A DNA stretch of 64,000 nucleotides, from the NCBI GenBank assembly GCA_023390815.1, contig JAEWCC010000036.1, forward strand, positions 12,227-76,226, read 5' to 3'. This DNA comes from Bacillota bacterium (GTDB lineage Bacteria; Bacillota; Clostridia; Christensenellales; SZUA-584). The notes below the pieces were generated by a model. That model was not told where the DNA came from. It saw only the letters and a list, made by a program, of their open reading frames with translations, and made no database searches. Both the position numbers and the translations under genes were made by a program. Numbering within the stretch: the stretch's first letter is position 1; each line of letters opens with the position of its first letter. Below, piece by piece: positions 43,497 through 51,795 of the stretch.

Positions 43497-44603
43497 TTGA
43501 AGTACTATGAACTGCTCTCGGAAGAGATGAAGGCCACGCTGATTGACGCGGGCTACACACAGCCAACCCCCATCCAGGAGAAGACACTGGAGCTGATCTT
43601 AAGCAAATGGGACATTATCGGGATCGCCCAGACGGGCACCGGCAAGACCGCGGCATTTGCCGTGCCGATCATTGAACGGATCTTCAATGACAACCAAAAG
43701 ACGCAGGCGCTTGTGCTCTGCCCCACGCGCGAGCTTGCGCTGCAGACCACGGAAGTGTTCCGCAAGCTGCTGGCGAACCGTAAAACCCGCGTGATCAGCG
43801 TATATGGCGGACAGGCCGCGAGCGTGCAGATCAGAGCGATCCGCGCGGGCGCGCAGATCGTCGTGGGTACGCCCGGCCGGGTGAAGGACCTGATCGGTCG
43901 TAACGTGCTAAAGATGCAGAATGTGCGCACGGTCGTGCTGGACGAAGCGGATGTGATGCTGGATTTCGGGTTCCTTCCCGATATCAAGTCCATATTTGCG
44001 ACTGTTACCGGCACGCATCAGACGCTGCTGTTCTCGGCGACGATGAATCAGGCGGTGCTCGGCGTAACGCGTCAGTTTTTAAGCGACCCGGTGCGTATCG
44101 AGGTGGGCAACCGCAATGAACCGATCAACACGGTAAAGCACTCGTACCTGACCGCCGGAGACCAGTATAAGGCGAGCGCGGTGCAAAAGCTGATCAAGCA
44201 GAAAAAACCGAGGCTCGCGCTGATATTCTGCAACACGAAAAGGCGTGTCCAAACGGTGCAAAAACAGCTGAACTATCAGGGACTTTCGGCTTCCTGCCTG
44301 CATGGCGACATGAGCCAAAGCCAGCGTAACGTGATTATGGACACGTTCCGCAAAGGTGAGACGACTGTGCTGGTCGCGACGGATGTGGCGGCGAGGGGCA
44401 TCGATGTGAGCGATATCGATCTGGTCATTAACTACGATATCCCGGACAAAATGGAGAACTACGTGCATCGCATCGGCAGAACCGGCCGTGCCGGGCATAC
44501 CGGCGGAGCGTGCACATTGGTAAGCCCGCAGGACCAGGGCAAGATCGTGGATATCGAAAGGCAATTCCGCATTAAACTCACCGAAGAACATGCCATTTGC
44601 TGA
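43497..44603 (+). CDS. DEAD-box RNA helicase
   Basis: 368 residues if read from the TTG at 43497 (LKYYELLSEEMKATL, the usual opening); a TTG at 43464 is the alternative and neither has a strong site. All motifs are present: Q motif PTPIQEK, AQTGTGKTAA, PTRELALQ, VLDEADVMLD, FSATM, ATDVAARGIDV and HRIGRTGRAG. It is only the two-domain core, with no C-terminal RNA-binding extension. It probably unwinds mRNA or rRNA structure, often cold-induced; the structured leader would fit. Confidence 0.92.
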   Translation: MKYYELLSEEMKATLIDAGYTQPTPIQEKTLELILSKWDIIGIAQTGTGKTAAFAVPIIERIFNDNQKTQALVLCPTRELALQTTEVFRKLLANRKTRVISVYGGQAASVQIRAIRAGAQIVVGTPGRVKDLIGRNVLKMQNVRTVVLDEADVMLDFGFLPDIKSIFATVTGTHQTLLFSATMNQAVLGVTRQFLSDPVRIEVGNRNEPINTVKHSYLTAGDQYKASAVQKLIKQKKPRLALIFCNTKRRVQTVQKQLNYQGLSASCLHGDMSQSQRNVIMDTFRKGETTVLVATDVAARGIDVSDIDLVINYDIPDKMENYVHRIGRTGRAGHTGGACTLVSPQDQGKIVDIERQFRIKLTEEHAIC

Positions 44604-44631
44604 TATAATAAACAACCAGGAATAATCGGAG

Positions 44632-44660
44632 AGGAGCTGCCATTCAAAGCGGCTCCTTTT
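44632..44660 (+). terminator. terminator after the DEAD-box gene
   Basis: AGGAGC ... GGCTCCT hairpin followed by TTTT. Confidence 0.7.
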
Positions 44661-44903
44661 AATATAATGTCGCCGCCGACCGCCCGCCCACAAGACTAAG
44701 ACAGGCACACGGAATGCTTATATGGGCGATCTTTGATCGGCCCGTCTTACCACAATCCCTCAGGCCACTCCTACAGTCCGGTGCAGCACTGTAGCTTTCG
44801 TAGAGTGGATATACCGCTTGAAATTTTCCAAAAGGCAAAGTACAGATCGTAAATCCAGCCTCCACCTCATAGGATGCTAGTGAGCAAATATGGAGGTGAT
44901 TCT

Positions 44904-45716
44904 ATGGACGTTCCCGAGCTTCAAAGCAGCGCGCTTTTTGAACATCGCTTCTGGCTGCAAATCATGGGTGACCATTCGAGGTTCATATATTACTCGCTCG
45001 CTCCTTCGGAAAAAGCGCATATCCTGAAATCGCAGCAGTTTATCAATCAGTTTGACCAGCTGTTGGATATGGCGCGAAGGCCGCTTCCCGAAACCGAAAT
45101 CAGTGTCTTAAACCGCTTGGCGTACGATAAAACCATTCAGCTGCGCGAATTCAAGCTTGAACTGCTGGCGCTCACGCTGGAATCAAGGCTGAAAGTACAT
45201 TTGTCGTCCACCTTCTTTAACCATATGCTCAATGAGCTTGAAGAATATTTGCTGATCGTGGACGCACTTGCAACTCAACAAACCATTATTTTTCATCCGC
45301 TGCACTATCATATGCTCTGGCTGTCGGACGCAGTCGGGCATGCGGTGAGCGTTTCGGCCAATCTGGATGAGATCGAAAAGGACGATATCGCAAAAAGCCG
45401 GGAATATGAAAAGAACTTTACCGCTCTGTATTTGAAATCGATCGAGCTGAACGGGTTTTTGAGAACGGGCCTGAACTATTTCAATTCGCTTACGAGGCTC
45501 AACGAGCAGGCATTCTCCCTCATGATACTCTTTAAAGAATTTCTTGAGCAGATCAAAGTGGAACGGATGAATGCAATACTGCTGGGCACGCTGATGCCGC
45601 TGATGGCCGACCATATGGCTCGCGAGGAGTGCTACTATCTAACGAAGCTGGCGCAAACCGTGCAGGGCATCAAACGGGTCGATTGCGACCCGGCAAGAAA
45701 GAGAATTGAAAGCTGA
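44904..45716 (+). CDS. DUF2935 protein
   Basis: 270 residues from the ATG at 44904 with GGAGGTGA upstream. Helical throughout; two related halves start ALFEHRFWLQIMGDHSRFI and HPLHYHMLWLSDAVGHAVSV, the DUF2935 pattern in which repeated E/H-x-x-x-W-x-x-x-x-x-D-H motifs suggest metal binding in a ferritin-like bundle. Common in spore-forming Bacillota; function unknown. A terminator follows at once. Confidence 0.88.
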   Translation: MDVPELQSSALFEHRFWLQIMGDHSRFIYYSLAPSEKAHILKSQQFINQFDQLLDMARRPLPETEISVLNRLAYDKTIQLREFKLELLALTLESRLKVHLSSTFFNHMLNELEEYLLIVDALATQQTIIFHPLHYHMLWLSDAVGHAVSVSANLDEIEKDDIAKSREYEKNFTALYLKSIELNGFLRTGLNYFNSLTRLNEQAFSLMILFKEFLEQIKVERMNAILLGTLMPLMADHMAREECYYLTKLAQTVQGIKRVDCDPARKRIES

Positions 45717-45723
45717 ATGGCGC

Positions 45724-45752
45724 TAAAAAAGGACGGCAATGCTGTCCTTTTT
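45724..45752. terminator. bidirectional terminator
   Basis: AAAAAAGGACGGCAATGCTGTCC followed by TTTTT, between convergent genes. Confidence 0.8.
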
Positions 45753-45772
45753 GGTATAACGATCGGTTGCCG

Positions 45773-46219
45773 TTATGGCTCCTGCGACGGCTCTGAAGAA
45801 TTCTCCGCGGGCGGCTGCGGCTGCTGCGGCGTAACTGGATACTGCGAGTATTGGTAATACGGATACGGCGGCTGCGGCGGATACGGCACGGCGGGCTTTG
45901 GCTGTTCCTTGATCAGTGCGAAGATTGCTCCTAACGTAAACAGTATGATCGCGACGATGTTCAGGAAAGCAAATATGCTGAGCACCGCCGAAACGATCAT
46001 TAACACCCCCGCGGCGATATTCTTTCTTTTAACGATAATCCCGCCTACGAGGCCCGGTACTCCGGCGGCGAGGATGCAAAGGACCGTGCCAAGTAGAATG
46101 GCGTTTGCCACATCGCCCAGGCTTATTAAAACAAAATTGGTAATCATACAATTGAGCAGTCCCCATAACATCACGACTACACCGCCAATGATTCCCAATA
46201 CCATGCTCGCTGTTCTCAT
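45773..46219 (-). CDS. DUF4064-like membrane protein with Pro/Tyr-rich tail, copy 2
   Basis: 148 residues from the ATG at 46219 behind GGAGGAGC. Opening MRTASMVLGIIGGVVVMLWG, about four transmembrane helices to residue 105, then a proline- and tyrosine-rich cytoplasmic tail (PYPPQPPYPYYQYSQYP). It is a shortened paralogue of the next protein upstream and lacks that protein's acidic extracellular loop. The tail resembles phase-separating or adaptor-binding low-complexity regions; function unknown. Confidence 0.8.
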   Translation of the reverse strand: MRTASMVLGIIGGVVVMLWGLLNCMITNFVLISLGDVANAILLGTVLCILAAGVPGLVGGIIVKRKNIAAGVLMIVSAVLSIFAFLNIVAIILFTLGAIFALIKEQPKPAVPYPPQPPYPYYQYSQYPVTPQQPQPPAENSSEPSQEP

Positions 46220-46354
46220 ATGCTCCTCCGCTGTCAGTTTTATCCCTGTAACAAGTATACATGAATTTTTTGGATAATACAACCGTTACTGGTTAGCAGC
46301 TTCTCCCGAGCGGTATCCCCCTCCCGCGGATTCCTCTGTGCTTGGGTAAATAGC

Positions 46355-46382
46355 ACAAAGGGACGGCAGTGCCGTCCCTTGC
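46355..46382 (-). terminator. terminator of DUF4064-like copy 1
   Basis: AAGGGACGGCACTGCCGTCCC followed by TTT on the minus strand. Confidence 0.7.
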
Positions 46383-46402
46383 GGTTGCGATTGATTCCTC
46401 TG

Positions 46403-47038
46403 TTAAGGCTCCTGCGGCGGTTCCGGCGGATTCTCCGCGGGCGGTGCGGGCTGCTGCGGTTCCTGCGGCGGATATGGATACTGCGGATACTGCGGGTACT
46501 GATAATACGGATACGGCGGCTGCGGCGGATACGGCGCGGCAGGCTTTGGCTGTTCCTTGATCAGCGCGAAGATGCCGCCGAGCACGAACAGGATCATCGA
46601 TACCACATTGAAGAATGATACCAGGCTCAGCGCCCCCGCGACGATCATCATCACGCCCGCGGCCACATTCTTTTTGCGGACGATACATCCGCCGACGAGA
46701 CCCACGATACCGGATACGATGGAGAGAATCCCCGCGCCCAGTGTGAGCGCTCCTCCCGCTTCGATCCCCGAGTACACGAGTTCAGGCATCATCGATTCGG
46801 GCAAATCGATATCATAACTGCCGTTCCAGTTGTAATCGTCGTCCCATTGTTCCAACACATCGTCCAGATCGTTGTAGGTGCTGTCCCAATCGTCGGAGTA
46901 GCTCTCGCCCCATTCTTCGTAAACGTTACCCCATTCGTTAACATTTAAGAAGAATGCGCTGGTGATGATCAATATCAAGCCGAATATAATGGCGATGACA
47001 CCGCCGATGATGCCTAATACCATGCTAGCCGTTTTCAT
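46403..47038 (-). CDS. DUF4064-like membrane protein with acidic loop and Pro/Tyr-rich tail, copy 1
   Basis: 211 residues. MKTASMVLGIIGGVIAIIFG and the last two helices match the copy at 45773. Between the first and second helices lies an acidic, Trp/Tyr-rich extracellular loop of about 60 residues (WGNVYEEWGESYSDDWDSTY). The tail is PYPPQPPYPYYQYPQYPQYP and then PPAENPPEPPQEP. Separate terminators indicate separate transcripts despite adjacency. Confidence 0.8.
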   Translation of the reverse strand: MKTASMVLGIIGGVIAIIFGLILIITSAFFLNVNEWGNVYEEWGESYSDDWDSTYNDLDDVLEQWDDDYNWNGSYDIDLPESMMPELVYSGIEAGGALTLGAGILSIVSGIVGLVGGCIVRKKNVAAGVMMIVAGALSLVSFFNVVSMILFVLGGIFALIKEQPKPAAPYPPQPPYPYYQYPQYPQYPYPPQEPQQPAPPAENPPEPPQEP

Positions 47039-47328
47039 GGCTATCCCTCCCTATATATACCTTTTGTGATTAGTATACATGAATATACTGTTAATGACAA
47101 CTACGGAGATAAGAACTTGCGCAAACCCAGGGACTTCTCATCTGCAGGGCGGATGCGTCAGCCACGGGCGGCACTTTGGGGGAACCATCCCATGCAGACG
47201 CATCCAAGCCGTTATCATCCTCGGTCATCTCTTTGGCTAATCCTTCAATATCCCTCGAATGTGCAAAGAGCCCGCTGCAGCGTGCCGCGCAGAAGGCTCT
47301 TTTGAACAGAAGAACGATTTGCTGACGC
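47039..47328. other. intergenic region with two inverted repeats
   Basis: No gene seen. GGATGCGTC (47151-47159) and GACGCATCC (47197-47205) form a perfect nine-base inverted repeat with a 37-base loop. AAAGAGCCC...AAGGCTCTTT (47265-47302) is the likely terminator of the repeat protein gene that ends at 47329. Confidence 0.5.
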
Positions 47329-48231
47329 TCAATACCGCGTCCTTAAGTTGTTTGCACCCCGGTTGGCCGGGGCTGCCATGTTCTGGATCGAATTGGGTCG
47401 CGGCCCCATGTTACCTGCGCCTTGGTTGGCAGGTGCTGCCATATTCCCCATGTTCGGCTGTGTGCCTATGCTTCCTGCACCACGGTTGGCCGGGGCTGCC
47501 ATGTTCTGCCCCATGTTTGGACGCGCGCCCATGCTGCCCGCATTGCGGTTGGCCGGAGCCGCCATGTTCCCCATGTTCGGCTGAGAACCCATGCCGCCCG
47601 CGTTCTGGTTAGCCGGGGCTGCCATGTTCTGCCCCATGTTCGGCTGCGAACCCATACTGCCCGCGTTCCGGCTGGCCAGGGCTGCCATGTTCTGCCCCAT
47701 GCCGGGACGCGTGCCCATGTTTCCCGTGTTCCGGTAGGCCGGGGCTGCCATATTCCCCATGTTCGGCTGCGAGCCCCTGTTCCCCGCGCCACGGTTAACC
47801 GGCGCTGCCATGTTCCCCATGTTCGGCTGTGAACCCATGCTGCCCGCGTTCCGATTAGCCGGGGCTGCCATGTTCTGCCCCATGTTTGGATGCGTGCCCA
47901 TATTGCCCGCGCCGCGGTTGGCCGGGGCTGCCATGTTCTGCCCCATGTTCGGCTGCGTGCCTATATTGCCCGCGTTCCGGTTGGCCGGGGCACCCATGTT
48001 TCCCATGCCCGGCCTCGTCCCCATGTTTGCGCCGCGGTTGGCTGGATATCCCGTGTTAGGTCCGGCGCCGGCCCATCGCATACTTACATTATTTCCGCCG
48101 TAGCCGGGTGCGGCGCCCTGCCCTGTCCGCTGTTGATTGACAGGCTGCACAGGCACTCCGGCCTGCCCGGCTCTGCCGCTCCCCTGCCCGCTCTGGGCAG
48201 GTGGCATCGGCTGTTGTTGCCTCATTTCCAT
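47329..48231 (-). CDS. Met/Gly/Asn/Pro-rich repeat protein
   Basis: About 300 residues; the start is uncertain (MEMRQQQ at 48231 or the ATG two codons later). After a Gln/Pro/Gly-rich head come twelve imperfect units of 19-21 residues with consensus APANRNAGNMGTQPNMGQNM. There is no signal peptide, transmembrane segment or known domain. The gene lies behind an AC-N17-CATA-N3-TA promoter shared with the FDW small-protein genes, which suggests late mother-cell expression and a place on the spore surface. That role is inferred. Confidence 0.75.
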   Translation of the reverse strand: MEMRQQQPMPPAQSGQGSGRAGQAGVPVQPVNQQRTGQGAAPGYGGNNVSMRWAGAGPNTGYPANRGANMGTRPGMGNMGAPANRNAGNIGTQPNMGQNMAAPANRGAGNMGTHPNMGQNMAAPANRNAGSMGSQPNMGNMAAPVNRGAGNRGSQPNMGNMAAPAYRNTGNMGTRPGMGQNMAALASRNAGSMGSQPNMGQNMAAPANQNAGGMGSQPNMGNMAAPANRNAGSMGARPNMGQNMAAPANRGAGSIGTQPNMGNMAAPANQGAGNMGPRPNSIQNMAAPANRGANNLRTRY

Positions 48232-48278
48232 ATCCCATAACCCCACTTTCAAGGATCCATGACAATATACGGTTACGG

Positions 48279-48308
48279 TATATGATATGGGACCGGACCC
48301 GGTTTCGT
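48279..48308 (-). promoter_or_regulatory. sigma-K-like promoter of the repeat protein
   Basis: Minus strand AC (48307-48308), 17 bases, CATATCATA (CATA-N3-TA), continuing TACCGTAACC and a GTCA (48260-48263). Fits mAC-N16-gCATANNNTA. Confidence 0.65.
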
Positions 48309-48473
48309 GTATACGATGGACGGACCCGGATAAAAACAGTCAGAATCCCGCCCCGACAAGCTAGCGCATTTCTCCTTGCACCTCTGCGCTGCAAAAATCG
48401 TACGCGGCCCTTTAAATTGGGGTCTGCGGTATGATATGATGGATGATAATGAATGAAACGGAGGTTGCGCGTT

Positions 48474-49496
48474 ATGGCAATACGCTGGGGCATCATCGGT
48501 TCGGGAAGGATCATTCCACGGTTTATGGCGGGCCTTACGCAGGTAGCGGAGGCGGTTCCCGCCGCGATCTACGCCCGGGACAGATCAAAGGCGCAGACGT
48601 TGGCGGATCGATACGGCATTCCGCAGGTATTTAACGATATCGACGCGTTCATCCGCGACGCTAAAATCGACGTGGCCTATATCGCGGTCACGCATCCGCT
48701 CCATCTGCAGTTCGCGCTCAAAACCTTAAGCGCCAAAATCCCCACGCTTTGTGAGAAGCCCATGTGCCCGAACCGGGAGCAGGAGCAGGCCATGGTCGAA
48801 TGCGCGAAGGCCAACGACACCTTCCTTGCGGAAGCGTTCTGGACGCGCATGTTCCCGGTCACGCTGCAGGTAAAGCAGTGGGTCACCGAAGGCCGCATCG
48901 GCAAGGTTGCGGGGATGAACAGCATATTCGGTTACAACGCCGGGGACAAGGAAGGTGACCGGCTGTTCATGCCGGAGCACGCGGGCGGTGCGCTGCTCGA
49001 CATTGGCGTGTATCAGGTGCAGGCCGCTTCGCTGATATTCGGCAAAGCGCCGGATCAGATCGTCTCGCTGGCGGGCATGAACCGACACCATACGGACGAC
49101 AACGCGGGGCTCGTTTTCCGGTATGGCGGCGGAGAGATCGCGACCATGCTGACGACCTTCCGCACCAACGCGCGCAACACGCTCACAATCTACGGCTCAA
49201 ACGGCATCATCGAGGTCTACGACGATTTCTTCCGCCCGCGGCATGCGCGGCTCGTCAATCCGGACGGCATCATCGAGTTCCACTGCCCGGAGCAGCGCAT
49301 CGACAGCGCGATGTACTCTGCGGAGGCTTACTTTACGAGCGAGGGCTATCAATACGAGGTACGCCACATCCACGATTGCCTCCAGCAGGGGCTCAAGGAG
49401 TCCCCGCTGATTCCGCTCCAGGAGTCGCTCGACATCATCGCCACGTGCGACGCGATCCGCGCACAGTGGGGCCTCAAATATCCTTTTGAGAATTAG
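48474..49496 (+). CDS. Gfo/Idh/MocA family NAD(P)-dependent oxidoreductase
   Basis: 340 residues from the ATG at 48474 behind CGGAGG. The Rossmann N-domain GIIGSGRIIPRFMAGL, the conserved LCEKPMCPN (EKP motif with the catalytic Lys) and the C-terminal beta-sheet domain (GGALLDIGVYQVQAASLIFG) are typical. Closest to the dihydrodiol/D-xylose dehydrogenase-like branch acting on sugars or inositols. The substrate is not determinable here. Single-gene unit with a terminator. Confidence 0.9.
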   Translation: MAIRWGIIGSGRIIPRFMAGLTQVAEAVPAAIYARDRSKAQTLADRYGIPQVFNDIDAFIRDAKIDVAYIAVTHPLHLQFALKTLSAKIPTLCEKPMCPNREQEQAMVECAKANDTFLAEAFWTRMFPVTLQVKQWVTEGRIGKVAGMNSIFGYNAGDKEGDRLFMPEHAGGALLDIGVYQVQAASLIFGKAPDQIVSLAGMNRHHTDDNAGLVFRYGGGEIATMLTTFRTNARNTLTIYGSNGIIEVYDDFFRPRHARLVNPDGIIEFHCPEQRIDSAMYSAEAYFTSEGYQYEVRHIHDCLQQGLKESPLIPLQESLDIIATCDAIRAQWGLKYPFEN

Positions 49497-49511
49497 GCAA
49501 GGTGATACAAA

Positions 49512-49545
49512 TACAGCCCTTCGCGGCAGAGCGGAGGGCTTTTGC
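49512..49545 (+). terminator. terminator after the oxidoreductase gene
   Basis: AGCCCTTCGCGGCAGAGCGG hairpin closing with AGGGCTTTTGC. Confidence 0.8.
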
Positions 49546-49576
49546 TTTGGGAGGGTACTTAGTATAAGGGAAACGT

Positions 49577-49626
49577 GGGCACTGCCCCCATACTCTCGCC
49601 CAAGTGACAAATTCCTTGGGAATCCC
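49577..49626. repeat. short intergenic repeat, copy 2
   Basis: GGGCACTGCCCCCATACTCT, then CGCCCAAGTGACAAATTCCT and TGGGAATCCC; parallels 40801-40842. Confidence 0.6.
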
Positions 49627-49776
49627 GCTTAATAAACTGATTGCATCATATACGCGGAATCCCGCGCTTTCGCTCCCATACTGTCTGCCGCTTCGCTCAG
49701 CGCCGCTAAAACTGTGCATTATCCGGCGTTTACACGGATTCTGCGGCATGGTACAATCGGAAAAACGGGGGGCTTT

Positions 49777-50724
49777 ATGAATTTCTCAGAAGGCTTTTTT
49801 TCAAAGGTATATCAGAACGCACCGGTCGGGCTGGTCATTATGAACGAGAATATCGAGCTTGTGGACGCTAACGATTACATGTTCGAGGCGTTTGGCGTTG
49901 CGCCCCAGCCGCTTGCCGGCAAGCGTTTTGGCAACGTATTCGGCTGTTCCCTCGTCGCGGGGACAGACCATGTCTGCGGCACGACGGCAGGCTGCAGCGT
50001 CTGCGATCTGCGGGGCGGCGTCAGCAAAGCGCTGCTCGAGGACGCCAATATCAAAGATTTAAGCGTGAGCCACGCGTTTCAAACGGGAGACGCGCATACC
50101 CTTAAATGGTTCAAGTTCGGCGCCAGCGCCGTTGCCGCGGACGGCGGTAAATACGCTGTCGTTTCGTTTGTCGATATCACAGCGGAGAAGAACGACGAGT
50201 TGTTCTTGCGCAACGAGCTTTCGTTCGACCACGCAACCGGAGCCGTCAGCAAAAAGCACCTGACCGAAGTCCTGATGGAAATCCCTCGGTACATGCAGCG
50301 CTATCGGGCCGTCTCGGTGGGCATCATCGACATGGACAACTTCAAGGATATCAACGACAACTACGGCCACCTCAAGGGCGACGAGGTGTTGCAGAGCTTT
50401 TCGGAGATCGCGCGGCAGACCATCCGCACGCACGACGTCGTGGGACGTTTCGGCGGCGAGGAGTTTATGTTGGTGCTGCCCGGGGCGAGCATCCGCGCGG
50501 TAGTCCTGATCACCAAACGAATCTACGATTCGCTGCGCCAGCGGTTCGAGGCGCAGGGTGTAAGCGGCGTCGGCTTCAGCGCGGGCTTTGTCGAGCTGCC
50601 CGGCAACCCGCCCGGCAGCCTGACCAAGGAAGAGATCATCAACACGGCGGATGCGTATCTGTACCAGGCCAAGCGTTCGGGCAAAGGCATGCTGGTCGCC
50701 AAAGATTTCTCCATGAAGTTTTAA
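49777..50724 (+). CDS. PAS-GGDEF diguanylate cyclase
   Basis: 315 residues from MNFSEGFFSKVYQ; a longer frame upstream is unsupported. A PAS domain (about 8-135; VYQNAPVGLVIMNENIELVD) includes a cysteine cluster, CGTTAGCSVC, which may bind a metal or heme. The GGDEF-type domain has the active site GRFGGEEFML and an RTHD sequence placed five residues before it, matching the RxxD inhibitory site. No transmembrane segment, so it should be a cytosolic, feedback-inhibited c-di-GMP synthase. Confidence 0.9.
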   Translation: MNFSEGFFSKVYQNAPVGLVIMNENIELVDANDYMFEAFGVAPQPLAGKRFGNVFGCSLVAGTDHVCGTTAGCSVCDLRGGVSKALLEDANIKDLSVSHAFQTGDAHTLKWFKFGASAVAADGGKYAVVSFVDITAEKNDELFLRNELSFDHATGAVSKKHLTEVLMEIPRYMQRYRAVSVGIIDMDNFKDINDNYGHLKGDEVLQSFSEIARQTIRTHDVVGRFGGEEFMLVLPGASIRAVVLITKRIYDSLRQRFEAQGVSGVGFSAGFVELPGNPPGSLTKEEIINTADAYLYQAKRSGKGMLVAKDFSMKF

Positions 50725-50755
50725 ATCCATCTAAATCCAACAAGATGATAAAACA

Positions 50756-50798
50756 ACGCCCTGTCCGGGAGACTGTAGCCTCCTGTACGGGGCGTTGT
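50756..50798. terminator. terminator between convergent genes
   Basis: AACGCCCTGTCCGGGAG ... CTGTACGGGGCGTT hairpin followed by GTTGT. Confidence 0.65.
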
Positions 50799-50818
50799 TG
50801 TATCATTATCGCAGGCGC

Positions 50819-51100
50819 TTACGCGTGCAGGAGGCGCACCGTGCCGTCCTCGAGCTTGCTTTTAAACCGCATTGCCGCCTCGTCCTGATACGCCGTCATG
50901 CTGATGCCTCCCAGCACGCAGACCTCGCTGCAGCGCCCACAGCCGGTGCACAACGCGGGGTCCGCCATCCAAGGCACGAACACATCCTCATCCCGCGTGG
51001 CAAACATGGCGAGGCAGCCTCTTTTGCACGCCGCGACACAGGACGTACAGCCCTCACAGTACTCAGGCACGATCCACGGCAGTGCGGTGCGCCCCTTCAT
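50819..51100 (-). CDS. 2[4Fe-4S] ferredoxin-like protein
   Basis: 93 residues (MKGRTALPWIVPEYCEGC...). Two clusters are indicated by CEGCTSCVAACKRGC and CTGCGRCSEVC, the second with normal CxxCxxCxxxC spacing. The ATG overlaps the stop of the membrane protein gene (ATGA), so it is the last gene of the six-gene operon that starts at 53651. It probably carries electrons to or from the flavoproteins encoded there. Confidence 0.9.
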   Translation of the reverse strand: MKGRTALPWIVPEYCEGCTSCVAACKRGCLAMFATRDEDVFVPWMADPALCTGCGRCSEVCVLGGISMTAYQDEAAMRFKSKLEDGTVRLLHA

Positions 51101-51786
51101 TGCGCGCCCGTCCAAAACTGCTCGTCGGGGCTTTGGCTGAACCGCGCGCCGATGGAGGTCTGCGTCTTATAGCAATAGACGGCATACCGGCAGACGGCGA
51201 ACGTGGTCGTAAACAGCGCAACGCCGACGCGCAGCCACACCAGGCCTGCCTGCGGTTCATTTACGGACAGCACGACGCCCGAGAGATATGTCGCGAGCGA
51301 TGCGATGCTGCCCGCCCAAACGATGTGCCACGCGACGCGTGTGCGCCGCTCCTGCGTGATCTCCCAGATCTTCCCGATGGTGAACCAGAAGAAACCGCCC
51401 GCGAAAAACGCGGCAGCGCCCACCAGCGCAAGCGACGCGGCTGGCAGGCCTGCCAGCCACAACGCCACACTGGCTGCCGCGGCAGCCACGCACAGAGCGC
51501 CGGATATCACGAGCCCTTTGAAGTGGTAGCCCATGTGCCGTATGCCCTCAAAGCACGCCTTCAGCAGTATCAGCGCGCCGATATAGGTGAGGAACGGCGG
51601 CATATACGGCAGCTGCGGCAGGCAAAACGCGCTATTCCCCGAATAAGCGCCGACCCAGTCCGGTATCCACAGCCCCAGCACCGCGGGTACCGCGCCGATC
51701 TCCAGCCAGCGCACGATGCGCTCCTTGGGCCATCTCGGCGCAATAAAACCGGATACCGCTTTCTTTTTTTTGGCCGTTTGGCTCAT
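51097..51786 (-). CDS. polytopic membrane protein of a redox operon
   Basis: 229 residues with about six transmembrane helices (IGAVPAVLGLWIPDW, FLTYIGALILLKACF, GLVISGALCVAAAAAS, ALVGAAAFFAGGFFWF, WAGSIASLATYLSG, VGVALFTTTFAVCR). Conserved-looking H and C residues (GIRHMGYHF, RYAVYCYKT) might bind a cofactor. I do not recognise the family. It is encoded between a PPOX flavin-fold protein and a ferredoxin, overlapping the latter, which suggests a membrane partner in electron transfer. Confidence 0.65.
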   Translation of the reverse strand: MSQTAKKKKAVSGFIAPRWPKERIVRWLEIGAVPAVLGLWIPDWVGAYSGNSAFCLPQLPYMPPFLTYIGALILLKACFEGIRHMGYHFKGLVISGALCVAAAAASVALWLAGLPAASLALVGAAAFFAGGFFWFTIGKIWEITQERRTRVAWHIVWAGSIASLATYLSGVVLSVNEPQAGLVWLRVGVALFTTTFAVCRYAVYCYKTQTSIGARFSQSPDEQFWTGAQ

Positions 51787-51795
51787 CGTCCCCCC

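Noticed and set aside
46293..46688. 131-residue minus-strand frame overlapping the DUF4064-like genes
   Set aside because: It is the +1 shadow of the 46403 gene and translates its Pro-rich tail in the wrong frame.
47340..48100. Regular 57-63-bp repeats that could be taken for a CRISPR array
   Set aside because: The repeats are contiguous coding units with no unique spacers, they keep one reading frame, and no cas gene is near.
47348..48103. Plus-strand frames of 78-136 residues over the repeat gene
   Set aside because: They are open only because the tandem DNA repeat lacks stops in several frames. The minus-strand frame is the longest and has a promoter and start.
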